Assembly (NCBI GenBank): GCA_018907035.1
Contig: JACCIC010000359.1
Coordinates: 1 to 64,000, forward strand
Length of the DNA: 64,000 nucleotides
Origin: Sycobia sp. Sy_11
Lineage: Eukaryota > Arthropoda > Insecta > Hymenoptera > Epichrysomallidae
Reading direction: 5' to 3'
The stretch's first letter is position 1. Each line of letters begins with the position of its first letter. The notes beneath the pieces were generated by a model. It searched no databases and had not been told where the DNA came from. It saw nothing but the letters and a program-made list of their open reading frames with translations. A program made the translations under genes and the position numbers. Below, piece by piece: positions 47,994 to 59,990 of this stretch.

Positions 47994-48700
47994 TATAGGT
48001 TTATATTATATATTTATTTATATCATATAGGTTTATATTATATTTCAAAAGGAAAATAAAAGGAATATAATTGAAATAATATAATAATTCATAATGATTT
48101 ATATTAATAATACTAAATATAATTATTGTCATCCTCGTTACGAATTCTTATTATTGTTAACTAATAATCGAAAGAGTTGTTTAATGAAAATCTAAGAACC
48201 TCATATAAATAAGCAACCTATTTAGTTTTACATTACGATTATGAATAATTATTTTACATAATTACTATTTTCAAACAATTACAAATTTTAAGCTTGTAAT
48301 CGTTAAAAATTAGATGAATCAATTAATAATTATACGAATCTAAATTACTAAACAAATAACTACGAAACTAATAAAAATATATTTAAAATACTTAAACAAT
48401 ATATGTTAACTAACTTATGACTATAATTATATAAAAGTATCGTAATTATAATTGAAAATACTATTCGAAATAAATATTTAAACAAATATATATAAACGCA
48501 TATAAACTAAGTTAATATTAAACATTGTAAAACATGAGTATGTTATAAATAAATACTGTAACTTCCTTGATTTTTAAGATATAATTACGATTCAAAAACA
48601 TAAATTAACAATATTGTTCAACGAACAAAATTAACTATATAACATACTCATGATAAATATGCGAATATGTTTTTTATCATATAGCAGAAAATCGAACTAG
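47994..48700. other. very AT-rich spacer
   Basis: No feature seen beyond scattered AT-rich runs. Confidence 0.5.
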
Positions 48701-49984
48701 AATGCTAATGGGTATGAGCTCGCGCTGTACTCGTCCCCCACATGCTTCAGAAAAGTTGTTATTCCTCCCCCACCGCTGCAAGGCTTGCATAGGGCTAATG
48801 CAACTACATTTTTTAGGGAGGGTAAGCAGACGATATATAATGAGTCTATTGCTTAAAATTATGTTCTACAACTTTTCCATCAGCGCAATGTTAGATTTTT
48901 CATATATAAGGAGATGGTAAAAGGCGACCAGCATCTCAGTTTCGGGGTCCCTCCTGAGAACCGTACCCCTCCCCTCTGGAACGTACTCGGTATGTTGAGC
49001 AGAACGCTATTACAGCGACATACCATCATCTAGTGCATTTGAAACAATGCGACTCCGCGTACCTTTTCGTATCATTCGTGGTATATTGGAAAACTGCCTT
49101 AGGCTGTACGCCAGTATACGTCTGTGCGGAGGGCCCAAGTAATTGACAAGGCGTCTTGAACGGTCTGTCAGTTCGGCGTTGCGATCCTTCGCATTCCCTT
49201 AGTATACTAAACGTCGGGCTGAGCGCGCTCAGCGGTAAACCGACGTATATAGTAGAGACGATTACCGCCAGTTCGGTCCGCATTTTATAATAGTAAAATA
49301 CATTTGCTCTAATAGTTAAAGTCGAATAAACTTGGAAAAGTGAGTATTATTGTTTATATTATTGATAATTAATTCTCTGCTCGAGTGTTCGGGGTGTTTA
49401 TGGTATGATTGGACTCTGGGTAAGATACTTACCAGAATCTAGGCGTTTACGCGGTAAGATACGAGTATCACTCCTGACAGAATTCAATCATTTTGGTCCC
49501 TACGCTCCGATCTTGGTTATGAATTTTGAAAGGTAAATTCGATGTGTGGTCGTAAACTTAATTCGCGTCGCGAATATCACTTATCTAACTCTATCCCTGC
49601 TAGTTCACGAGAGTAGGCTAAAAGTTGGTATTTAAGGTTGCCGGTTATGCAAGAGAAATGGGCATACCGCAGACAATTGTAATAACAAAAAGGCTGTAGT
49701 TATTGCAAGAACAGAGGACACAGGATCCTAGAATGCCGAAAGCGGCAACACAATCAAACTAGTAGATTGGGAAACGATCGAGTTATTTCGCCGTCGAGCG
49801 CACAGCAGCTCAATAGAGGAAGAAATCGAAGAATCGCTACCGCTATAAATAGAAAAACAACTGATAGAACTTACCGTTTGGGTAATCAGGTTACTTGATT
49901 TATGATTGACTGGGGTTCGCATGGAAATATCGTAAAAATAAGCAGGTTTCCTCACCAATTTGAATGGTCGCGCATTATTGAGCT
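48701..49984 (+). other. GC-richer leader or degenerate LTR/gag region upstream of gypsy pol
   Basis: Composition rises sharply from about 48710. GAGCGCGCTC at about 49221 is a short palindrome and GTCGAATAAAC near 49321 is a polyadenylation-like signal. TTTTGGTCCCTACGCTCC near 49491 looks like the start of an internal region after an LTR, but the LTR borders are not certain. No gag frame survives before the protease at 49985. Confidence 0.35.
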
Positions 49985-52900
49985 TAATTAATCAAAAAAA
50001 CGTATTTATAATAGATACCGGGTCGGAAGAAAATATTATAAGGGAATTCTGCGTCCCCGACAATATTAATATAATTCGAAACGAAATAGTTTATTTAAAA
50101 GATATTACAGGTGATTCTGTCCCTACTCAGGAAAGGTAATAATTGAGATATTAGGGAAACCAACAGAATTTTAAGTTGTATCAAACAACCATGATATACT
50201 TACTTGATATGAAAGTAAGTAATTATTGATTTCGGTTATCAAATAATTAAAATTGACAGAGGCCGCATCACTGGTAACACTAACCCCAACAGCTAGGGCA
50301 ACGGAGACTGACGACGAAGAGGAGCTCGAGGAGCATAGTTTAATCTTCGAAAATGTTAAACATATTGATGAAAGAGAATACTTTAAGTGTACTTTTGTCG
50401 ACTGTTTATATACAAATTAAGAAATCTTTTTTCATTGGTCTTACAGAAAATAATTTTAAAAAAAATTCTTCTTGTAAGACCAATGAAAAAAAATATTAAT
50501 TAAGATAAAACAAAATATTTATCACACGACCTCGATTATGAATGCTATAATATTAAAGCATTATTCTGTATTACAGATAGACAATCAAAAATTTTGAACA
50601 ATTTCCCTTTAATTAATTTAGACCCAACCGAAAGGGAGCAGGCCGAGAGATTAATAAAGGAAAATTCAGATAGATTTTATATAGAAGGAGATTAATTAAA
50701 GAATAACTAATATAGTAGAACACAGAGATATTACATTGGACGATATTCCTAAGCACTAAGCAATATCCCGTTCCCCACGCATTGAAGGAAGAAATTGACA
50801 GGCAAGTTGCCGCTTTATTACACAAGGATATTATAAAACATTCTAAATGTCCGTATAATACGGGTCTATGGGTAGTACCGAAGAAATTTCAGGATAATAC
50901 GCCAAAATGGCGTATTGTATTAAATTTTACGACCCTCAACTACCCGTTAACCAATATTGTAGAGATTTTAGACACAGTCGGTTCAGCAAAATACTATACG
51001 GTAATGGGCTATGTTTCAGGATTCCATACATTCCAATGCATCCGAAGGACATGCACGAAACAGCCTTTTCTACGTTAAATGGGCACTATGAATTCATAAG
51101 AATGCCTTTTGGTCTTAGGAATGCTGGCGTAGAATATTAAAGAGCCATGAATTTTACCCTAGAAGGTTCAATCGGTAAAGGAGTATTTGTCTACGTAGAC
51201 GGTATTATCATTTACTCTAAAACATTAGAAGAACATGGAAACATATTCGGTGCAGTAATGGAAAGGCTTAGGAAGGCTAACTAGAAACTGGAACCTAGTA
51301 AATGTAAAATATTACAGCCGATGATTTCGTATCTAGGTCACGTATTATCTGAGAAGGAACTACAACCCGATCCTAAGAAAATTGAAGCCGTAGAAACATT
51401 CTCAACGCCTAAAAATTTCAAAAATATCCGACAATTTTTGGATTTAGCCGGCTATTACAGAAAATGCATTAAAAACTTCGCAAAAATCAATAAACCGTTA
51501 ACTAAACTTTTACAAAATAACGAACTGTTTAATTGGACAGAAGAAGTAAAAAAATCCTTTCAGACGCTTAAACAAGCCTTATGTACCACTCCCGTACTAC
51601 AATTTCCAGATATGAATAAACCATTTATGGTATGTGATATTACTAGTATTCGATAGGCGGAGTCCTATCACAAGGTGAAATAGGACAAGATCGGCCTGTT
51701 GCGTATACGCCTTGAGTATTAAGAGACCCAGAGCTTCTTTATGATGTTTACGAGAAAGAAGCTTTAGCCATGATACGTACAGTACGTGCATTCCGATCGT
51801 ATACGTTCGAAAAGAAATTTACAATTATTACGGATCACCAACCACTCGTTTGGTTTAAGAGAGCTGATCTGAATACGCGCGTTTTGAAATGGCGGTTTAG
51901 ACTATTCCAATACGACTTCGACATAATATATATTGGGAAAACGTTAATGCCGATTCATAAGCTGAAAAGGAACAACTACGGAAAAGCAAAACAATGAAGC
52001 AATTATTATCTAATAAAAAAAAACAACATCGAAATAATAATGCATCAAATACCGGTTCTGATGAAGAAAGTTCATCTGTATACGAGAGTACCGCAAGTTT
52101 TTCCGAAGTGGAATCAGAAACCGAAGAACTTGGCCTTTCAAATCCTGTTTTCGATAGGAAAAGTATAGCATCAAATTATACCCAATACGGTAATATTATC
52201 GAAACTAAAGATACTATTCAACAATTATTTGAAGTAAATAATATATACGAAGTAAAATTAACTAACAAGAAATATTTGATTGCGTTATGTATAAGAACAC
52301 AAACAGCGAAATCGCAGCTCACTATAAAGCAAAACATAACTAATACCTTCGAGAAATTAAAGAATTTTGCATACGACAAAAACCTTAAGGAAATAAGTAT
52401 AGCTAAAAGCGATTATATAGAGAATTTATCTTGGGCTGAAGTCCTAGCACTGATTAAGTTGGTATTCGAAGGTAGTAACATTAAGATTATCATTTGTAAA
52501 GGTACTCTAAAATACGTTCCAGAAAACGAACGTAACGCAATTTTTTACGAAAACCACGACTCCCCCGTAGGAGGACACCGCGGAGTCTCTAAGACGTATA
52601 ATAGAATTAAGCAAAACTACTTTTGGAAAGGTTTAAAACGAGACGTCCAGAGAAGAATACAGCAGTGAATAAATTGCCAATTGAGAAAGTTAATACGATT
52701 GAAAACGAAACAGTTCATGATAATTACGGACACTGCGGGCATCACATTCGAAAAACTAGCTCTAGATATCGTAGGACCCTTACCGAAAACATCACGCGGT
52801 AATGAATACGTACTAACTATGCAAGATCAATTATCGAAGTTTTTCATAGCCGTAGCACTTCCAAACACACAAGCATCAACTATCGCCCGCTTGTATTAAA

Positions 52901-53448
52901 CGGTGCATTTGCATATTCGGTATGTCGAAGTTATTTTAACTGATCAATGTCGAAATTTTTTAACTCATTTAATGCAATGGGTAGCTAGATGATTTAGAAT
53001 AAAAAAAATTAAAACTACCGCGTTCAACCCGCCATCTAATCTTTTGAAAGAACTCATCAATCGTTAAGCGAATATTTAAAATATTTAAAGTATACGAGTA
53101 AAGATTGCGACTAGGACTAATGGGAGGATGTAACTACATTAAATTATAACACGTGTGTCCAAGAAAGTACTAAACACGCCCCTTTCGAAGTAGAATTTGG
53201 GAGATTAGCGCGAGTCCCATCAAACGAAACATTAAGGGAATCCGATTTAATCACAACCTACCAACGTTATGTTAAAGATTTTGTCATTCGTTTGACCGGC
53301 ATAAAAAAGTTAGCGTGCGATAATCTCGTCAGTTCAAAGCCTAATTCTAAAAAATACTAAGATAAAAATAATACCGAAAAACACTTTAAGGTAGGCAATG
53401 ATGTATCTTTACTAAAGGGTGTAATAAACGCGAAATTCGGAGATTTGT
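49985..53448 (+). pseudogene. Ty3/gypsy retrotransposon pol, decayed
   Basis: The order is protease (VFIIDTGSEENII, Asp at 50014), reverse transcriptase (from about 50740), RNase H and integrase, the Ty3/gypsy order. Reverse-transcriptase motifs include LWVVPKK, EFIRMPFGLRNA and VYVDGIIIYS near 51189, where the second catalytic Asp of YVDD is Gly. The connection domain has YLGHVLS and DPKKIEA, and the RNase H region TIITDHQPL. Integrase has a zinc motif (HDSPVGGHRGVSKTYNRIK) with a TGA (52666-52668) replacing the first Cys, then LDIVGPLPK. An unusual 200-residue acidic insert (51994 to about 52540) lies between RNase H and the zinc motif. The 3' end is cut by mariner M6. Confidence 0.82.
50427..50491. 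repeat. perfect 19-bp hairpin inside gypsy pol
   Basis: Arms TTTTTTCATTGGTCTTACA and TGTAAGACCAATGAAAAAA enclose 27 AT-rich bases between protease and reverse transcriptase. This may be a small fold-back insertion. Confidence 0.75.
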
Positions 53449-54732
53449 TGGGTTGTCAAATATCTCCCTTCCGCCTGTTTGTCTTATAAATTTCGCGGCT
53501 ATGTATAAAGCGCTACAGTGCTCGTATCTGGCAATACTATACATCATTTGAAAGATCTTGACATAACGTACAAAACGATGCTATGCGTGATTAGTTTGGA
53601 TATTGTTTTCAAAAGTTATAGACGTGTAAACATGGAGTTCACTAACGCCGAAATTCGCACTATTTTAAAGTTTTCCTTCGTCAAAGGCAAATTCGCTAGA
53701 GAAACGTCCCGTGAGATTAATAATGTTTTGGGGGATGACATACTATCACTTCGAACTGCAGAGGAATGGTTTCGACGATTCAGAGCCGGTGAAAACGACA
53801 ACATGGATAATCCAGCCGACGGAAGACCTGTGACGACGAATACCGATCAAATCATGGAATTTATCGAGTTAGACCGGCATGTGGCATCTCGTGATATCGC
53901 CCAGGAGTGAGAGTTAGTCATCAAACCATTTTAAACCATCTGCAGAAGATTGGATACAAAAAAAGCTTGATGTTTTGATGCCACATGATTTGATGAAAAA
54001 AAAAACATTCTGGACCGAATGAACGCCTGCGATGTGCTGATGAAACGGAACAAACTCTACCCATTTTTGAAGCGGATGGTGACTGGCGGCAAAAAATGGA
54101 TCACGTAGGATAATATGAAGCGAAAGCGGTCGTGGGTCCAAGCCCGGTGGACCGTCCCAAACAGTGGCCAAGCCGGGATTGATGGCCAGGAATGTTTTCC
54201 TGTGTGCTTGGTGGAATTGGAAGGGAATCATCCACTATGAGCTGCTCCCATATGGCCAACAGCTTAATTCTACCATCTACAGTGAACAACTGGACCACTT
54301 GAAGCAGGTTGTCGACCAGAAGCGTTCACAATTACCGAACAGGAATGATGTAGTGGTCCACCAGCACAACAACAGACTACTCACTTTGTTGATAACTCGT
54401 CAGAAACTACGGGAGTTCGAATGGGTGGTTTTATCGCATACACCGTATAGCCCAGACATAGCGCCAAGTGATTACTACCTGTTCCTGTCCATGTCGATCG
54501 TCCTTGGTGGTGTAAAGTTGGAATCAGAAAAGGCTTGTGAAAAGTGGCTGTCCGAGTTCTTTGCAAATAAGGTAAGGGGTTTATACGAGAGGGGTATTAT
54601 GAAGTTGCCGTCTATATGAAATCAGATTATCAAACAAAGTGGCGCATATTTGATATAAATTCGATCATTGAAACATTTTTTATAAATCATTAAATGAAGA
54701 GAAAAAAAGCGGAAGGGAGATATTTTACAACC
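53449..54732 (+). mobile_element. mariner element M6 (same family as M1)
   Basis: Ends GGGTTGTCAAATATCTCCCT and (complement) AGGTTGTAAAATATCTCCCT match those of M1. It inserted into the gypsy pol and is therefore younger than it. It carries the same conserved 5' leader as M1 upstream of the ATG. Confidence 0.85.
53632..54658 (+). pseudogene. mariner M6 transposase, inactive
   Basis: It starts MEFTNAEIRTILKFSFVKGK and is open to about 53905. Frameshifts near 53905 and 53985 follow. The first catalytic site is TGGKKW instead of TGDE, and the second is VVHQHNNRLL instead of HQDNARPH, so two of three Asp residues are lost. The third, YSPDIAPSDYY, is intact. An early TGA near 54617 precedes the ancestral stop at 54656-54658. 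Confidence 0.82.
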
Positions 54733-55582
54733 TAATATGTACAATATAAATCTTATAAAAATGACATCTGCACATCAATAATATAAATCTCCTTGTACAA
54801 ATTTTTTAACTTGAATCAAAATGTACAATTGTAACTTAAGATAAAAAAGTAATTACTACATTTAAAACTACAGAATATAAACTAGAAACTAATTTTATAA
54901 GGGAAAGATTTGACAATCTAATATTTCCAGAAGGACGTGGAGCAATCTTTTCCAAATCCGCCGGGAACAAGAAAATTCCGGTTCTGTTACGTGTGCGGCC
55001 ATCCAGTGGTAAGAAACCCTAGAATGCGTCCCACAGTAGAGAGACACATAGATTTTAGAAAAGGTTTCTCCTAATCTGAAAAAAAAATGAAAGAAAAGAT
55101 TTTATATTATTAAAATTTATTAACCCTTTAACGCCGAACTTGACCATTTTTCGGCAATATTTTCAGTGATGTGTAACACTAACTTAAAATGGTTCAAGAA
55201 ATTTTTTAGATACTATTGTTAATGTAAAATTGTATGTACTTTCAGAATCCGGTATTAAAATTGTCGAATAATTTAACAATAAAAAGTTATAAACAATTTT
55301 TTACAAAAAAAAGAAAATTTTTGAAAAAAAAATTCGTCTAACCCAAATTTTCGAATGGAAACAGAGTTCGCTCGCACGTCCAACACGTACATATTTGGTC
55401 AATGGCATGTATACTTTATTGTAAAACAGTTGCAATACCGAAATTAAAAATGGTGGCCATCCAAACAACCCTTTTTCCACCAAACTTATCAAGAAAGGTT
55501 CGTGATTTTTCTCGATCAGAATCGACTTAACGAAAAAAATTTATAGAACAGAAAGTTGTTAGAATTCATCGGAAAAGTCGTC

Positions 55583-55680
55583 TGAATTTTTTCAGACTTT
55601 TCGGAGCGACTTTTGGATTTTTGGATATGACCATTTTTTGATAAATCCAAAAATCGCTCCGAAAATTCTGAAAAAATTCA
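55583..55680. repeat. 38-bp imperfect palindrome inside the piggyBac-like element
   Basis: Arms at 55583-55620 and 55643-55680 match at all but two or three positions around a 22-base loop. Key shared words are CGGAGCGA and CTGAAAAAATTC. It may be a short inverted duplication formed at a break. Confidence 0.7.
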
Positions 55681-55951
55681 CAAGTATTCTTTGATTAATC
55701 CTAAGCACTTTTTGTCCTATAACTTTTTTTCTAGATTTGTTCTTTATTGAATTAAAAATTGTTGAAAGTTCTTAGCCGCTATTGAATGTAACGTTGCCCG
55801 TGTTTTACCACGTGGAGGTGAACGTTCATTGAAAATCCATATTATCGTTTTTTTTTTGTTTTGTTTCTTGCTGTTTTTTTGTTTTTTTTTTTTTAATAAT
55901 TTTTGACTCTGAATTTTTTGATTAGTAGTAAATACTCAAAGAAGATAACTA

Positions 55952-57036
55952 CTAATAGTGTTTTTTTTTGAAGCATGGTTCACAAAAATATTTATTATTG
56001 CATTTCTCACAACATTTAGAACTTCTTACTTTACATTCCGAGCAATACGAGCGTTTTGTTCCTTTTGCAAGCTCATGCTTCGTCAATAAAACTGTTTGTA
56101 AATAATGCTTGCTTATTTCTACTGCAAATTTTTTTATCCCACATTTTTCGTTTTGTCGAACAGTATTCCTCAGAATAAGTGCATTTGTAATAGATGCTTG
56201 AATTATTCGCAACAAAATATTCCACGTCCATTTTTTGGATTAGATACTTGGTAACACTTTATTACAGTACTGATCGTGGATGTCTACTCCGCCCATAAAT
56301 TGGTTATAAATTTTAAAAGCATTTGGAAATGGTATTTCCACCTTCTGTTGATCAGTGCTACTATATCTTTTTACAGCACCAAGGGGCTTGATACCTGCTA
56401 CAGTGGACAGAATTGAAACCGACTTCGAATCTTGCACAATAATAAAATTCAGTCCACTAGACTGGTCATGTTGTACAGCAAAAGTACCTTTAGGAGCTTT
56501 TTTATCCAAGATATTTTTTACCGTCACCCGATTTTCTCTAACTGTTCATGTTGCTTGAAGACCAATTCTCTTTAGATGAACCAGTAAATCTGGACAAGTA
56601 AAAAGATTGTCGAAATAAATATGATTCAGTTATAATTTACGCGGAGATAAAGATTTCAACATATTGTCCAGCATTCGAATAATACTCTGCTACCTAAAGT
56701 ACAATTTGCTAATCTATCATTTGTTTCGTTTTTACCGCAGTAAATGTCAAAATGAAAAAGGTAAGCAAAACTGCTACATAGAGCCCAAAGCTTGATACCA
56801 AATCGAGTTGGCTTTCCCCTTATAAATTGTTTTAGAGTACATCTACCAAAATATTTAATCATCATTTCACCGATCGATAATGCTGTGCAAAAATAGTCGA
56901 ATTTCTTTATGTTCATGTTGAATATATCTGCCATTTTTAATTTCGGTATTGCAACTGTTTTACAATAAAGTACACATGCCATTGACCAAATATATATGTG
57001 TTGGACGTGCGAGCGAACCCTCTTTCCATTCGACAA
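55952..57036 (-). pseudogene. piggyBac-like transposase, partial and inactive
   Basis: Readable blocks on the minus strand in order are: ALSIGEMMIKYFGRCTLKQF and KPTRFGIKLWALC (about 56910-56770), YFDNLFTCPDLLVHLKRIGL (about 56620), PFPNAFKIYNQFMGGVDIHDQ (about 56330-56270), and a Cys-rich tail with CSECKVRSSKCCEKC (about 56040). The first catalytic Asp (SIDEMM) is Gly, while the Asp in FDN and MGGVD remain. A frameshift lies near 56690, with stops near 56628 and 56550. The N-terminal 150-200 residues are missing. Its product would be a DDE-fold transposase that excises precisely at TTAA. Confidence 0.8.
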
Positions 57037-57347
57037 TTTGGGTTAGACGAATTTTTTTTTCTCAAAAATTCACGTTTTTTTACAAAAAATTGTTTATAAC
57101 TTTTTATTGTTAAATTATTCGACAATTTTAATACCGTATTCTGAAAGTAAATACAATTTTACGTTAAAAACGGTAACTCAAGAATTTCTTGAACCATTTT
57201 AAGTTAGTGTTATACACCACTGAAAATATTGTCGAAAAATGGTCAAGTTGGGCGTTAAAGGGTTAATAATAAATTAAAAATAATATTTTTAGATTTTCAT
57301 AAGGGTTGGCCGTTTCTTTATGTGACTTCCCATCCCATATTTTTCTT

Positions 57348-57377
57348 AAACCCTTTCAGGATATTCTGAAAGGGTTT
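57348..57377. repeat. 12-bp perfect hairpin
   Basis: Arms AAACCCTTTCAG and CTGAAAGGGTTT flank GATATT, 80 bases outside the piggyBac-like element. The arms recall the element's CCCTTT end without matching it. Confidence 0.7.
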
Positions 57378-57461
57378 AAAGTTCTTCAATTCTGCAATAC
57401 GGCTATTTGCCGATCTCGAGCTTCCAGTTTCCCGGAGGACTGGCAACGTCTGAAAGGGGGG

Positions 57462-58460
57462 TATAACGAGCACCAATACATGCGTTGATGATATTTGGTG
57501 ACGAAGCAGAGAGATACAGACCACAGACTATAGTCTCTCTCTACCTTCGGCAAATATCAGGGAAAATTTAAGTTTATTTATCAGCTAACTGCTATAAGGA
57601 AGATTAGATTAGTATTATTCGCTTCCACTCTTTTATATAATATTTCACTTTCTGCTTTTCAAAATCAATATTTATATTTGAATTGGTGATTGTAGTATCG
57701 ATTTTGTTGTTGATAATTTTATTTCTACTGCCTGAGACTTTCAACTGAAAAATATAGCTAATTGTGGAATTTTATCTGAAAGTAATTGAAGATAAACGGG
57801 CTGGCAACGTTTTTATATTCGATTATAAAGTATATAGAAGTAAGTGATCGTTTATTATTTCAATTCGATCAAACATGGAAATAAATTACGCGGTACTGGC
57901 TAGTTGTTGAATGAACAACTAGCTAAGGGAATCAAAATCCGATAGTAATTGCGTTTAATTAAATTTTAACCTTTTGTAATGGTCTTGCGAATATTACGTT
58001 TGCTTGTGTATGTGAGCGTAGGTTTGAGCAGGAATTACACATACACAAGCTGAACTGTATTAAATAGCTTGTGTGCATTGGCGCTACTGCGCACATTATT
58101 CATACACACAAGAAGACTGAATCGAAGATCATATATTAAGTATTATCATATACGTTCTTATTATATGTCGAGTGAAAAATAATTTCTATTTTATTTATTC
58201 GCAGTAATTTTATATATTGCTTATAATTTAAAAAATTTCGATTCGGTCGAACAAATAAGAGATAGCGGGTGCATAGGTCGTTAATAATATCAGATTAATT
58301 AATTCTAACATTGATAATTTTTATAATTAAATATAATTATTTTTTTATAAATAAATAATTATATATTGACTTTATAATTGTAGATATTTGTTTATTTGAT
58401 CAGAATTGTTAGAAAAATTTCCTATTTCATAAAGATATAATCAAATTACTAATAGTTTGA
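57462..58460 (+). mobile_element. LTR-A copy 3, 3' truncated
   Basis: It begins TATAACGAGCACC (G to A at position 2 of the LTR) and keeps the GACTATAGTCTCTCTCTA block found in copy 1 and the CTAGTTG...CAACTAGC block of all copies. Homology fades at about 58460, where a different repeat (58466-58905) starts. Confidence 0.55.
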
Positions 58461-58465
58461 TGTGT

Positions 58466-58905
58466 GAAGTCTGAGCATATTCGCCCTTCCGTACACATCA
58501 AGTTTATTCGAAGAACACACGCACTTTTTAAACATACGCATGTGTGCTTCGATGTAACCTGGCTTTATTTCGAGCCTGGAGTTTCCTCCATTAGCTCGGG
58601 GATGTTGAACAATTGAATAACAATAATGTTAACTATTCTCGATTATTTTACGTTAAAGTGTTACCTAAGCTTGATTAAATAGACCAGAGTCCAAAGCTCT
58701 ACTAGAATACGAGTTTCTTTTCTTTCAAAAGGAAAACCGTATTCGCCTCGGCCTGCCGACCTAATTCCCTAACAGAGACAATATGTGTATATGTACATTT
58801 GTGTGTAAAAAAAGAGAGAGGGGCATGTACGGTCCTACCATGTAGAAGGATCAGCCACTTCCCCGGTTTTGTGGAAAGAACAAGACTGAGGAGAGAGAAT
58901 GAAAA
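58466..58905 (-). repeat. 440-bp dispersed repeat, copy 1
   Basis: It matches 62222-62665 in the same orientation with few differences. On the minus strand it includes the start of the gypsy-like protein frame (CSSNKLDVYGRAN), so it is a fragment of that retroelement with its upstream non-coding sequence. Confidence 0.75.
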
Positions 58906-59990
58906 ATAATTGTGAAATTATAATCAATTTTATTTCTTACTTTTCTTTCCTGGCGTTGAACACAGAGAGAGAGAGAGAGAGAGATGCTGATTTTACTGTT
59001 CCTCGACTGACAGATACTGATACTCGACTCGCTGCTGCTTCTGGACTGAGACTGCCTTTTTGTGGAAAAATCGGGGCTTTATATACCTGATTTTTCCTAT
59101 AGCCATCCGCAATCCCTCTCTCTGTTCCTCGTTTTTATAGCTTATTTTACGCGTTATTTATTTTTCTTATTCTTAATCTTAATATTAGTGTATTTTGATG
59201 ATTTTTGTTCGAAACATGTGCTACTATTTTTATACGAACAATTTATTTTATTTACAATGTAATTTGATTGTTACAAGTACTGTTTTTTGCGTAAATTAAA
59301 CATTAAAAAATTGTACACTAATTGTATACTAGCGCATCGCTAATGTACATATTGCGCTAACTAAAAGACCTTCATCGGAAAACATACGCTTCTGACGTAT
59401 GACTTTGCGCAAGCCAACGCCTTATTTCGGCGGTATTACGAAGTTGTTTTCCTCGCCGAAATAAGATGATGACATATTCTATGAGATAATAGTCAGTTTT
59501 TACTTTTATTCTACAATATATATATATATTTATATTCTTTTTTATATACATATTTGTTTTATTTTTATTTATTTTGTAACGTTCCTATCCCCCTCGGGAT
59601 AGCCTACGCGGTATCTTCCCAGGGTAGTTTTGAGAGGGGAGGAAGTTTTTCAGGATCGGACGGCGGTTTTAGGAAAATAATATTATACGAATACAGTATA
59701 TAATTTTTTATAACAAAAAATATAAATTTATTTGCTAAAAATAAATCAGCTCCTCTATCTACAGGATTCTGAAACAAATCAATATAAACACAAAAAATAA
59801 TTAATAAAGGTAAACTATAGCTAGATCTATATATTTATTTGTATAAATTTTGCGCTGTTTTCCGCAATGCCTCTAATATTCGGCGCTAGTTACCGCACGA
59901 ATACCCGGTGTTATTTTCCACGCGGGGATTTAATGAACCGAGACAGGTTGATTTGAAAAGGAATAAAAAATAAGGAAAAAACTTAACTCC
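58906..59990. other. spacer, with a possible LTR start at 59575
   Basis: It has a short GA tract (58963-58983). At 59575 the sequence TGTAACGTTCC begins a GC-richer block with a TATCCCCCTCGGGATA palindrome, a form typical of a gypsy LTR start. No matching 3' terminus was located. Confidence 0.35.

Larger units (their letters stand above)
55120..57266 (-). mobile_element. piggyBac-like element with about 335-bp inverted terminal repeats
   Basis: It starts TTAACCCTTTAACGCC and ends GGCGTTAAAGGGTTAA, so the TTAA target duplication and CCCTTTAACG termini are both intact, as in the piggyBac superfamily. The first 334 bases (55120-55453) recur inverted at 56931-57266 with few differences. The remaining 1.5 kb holds a partial transposase. 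Such long inverted repeats are unusual for piggyBac, which normally has ends of 13-20 bases. They include transposase-coding sequence. Confidence 0.85.
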
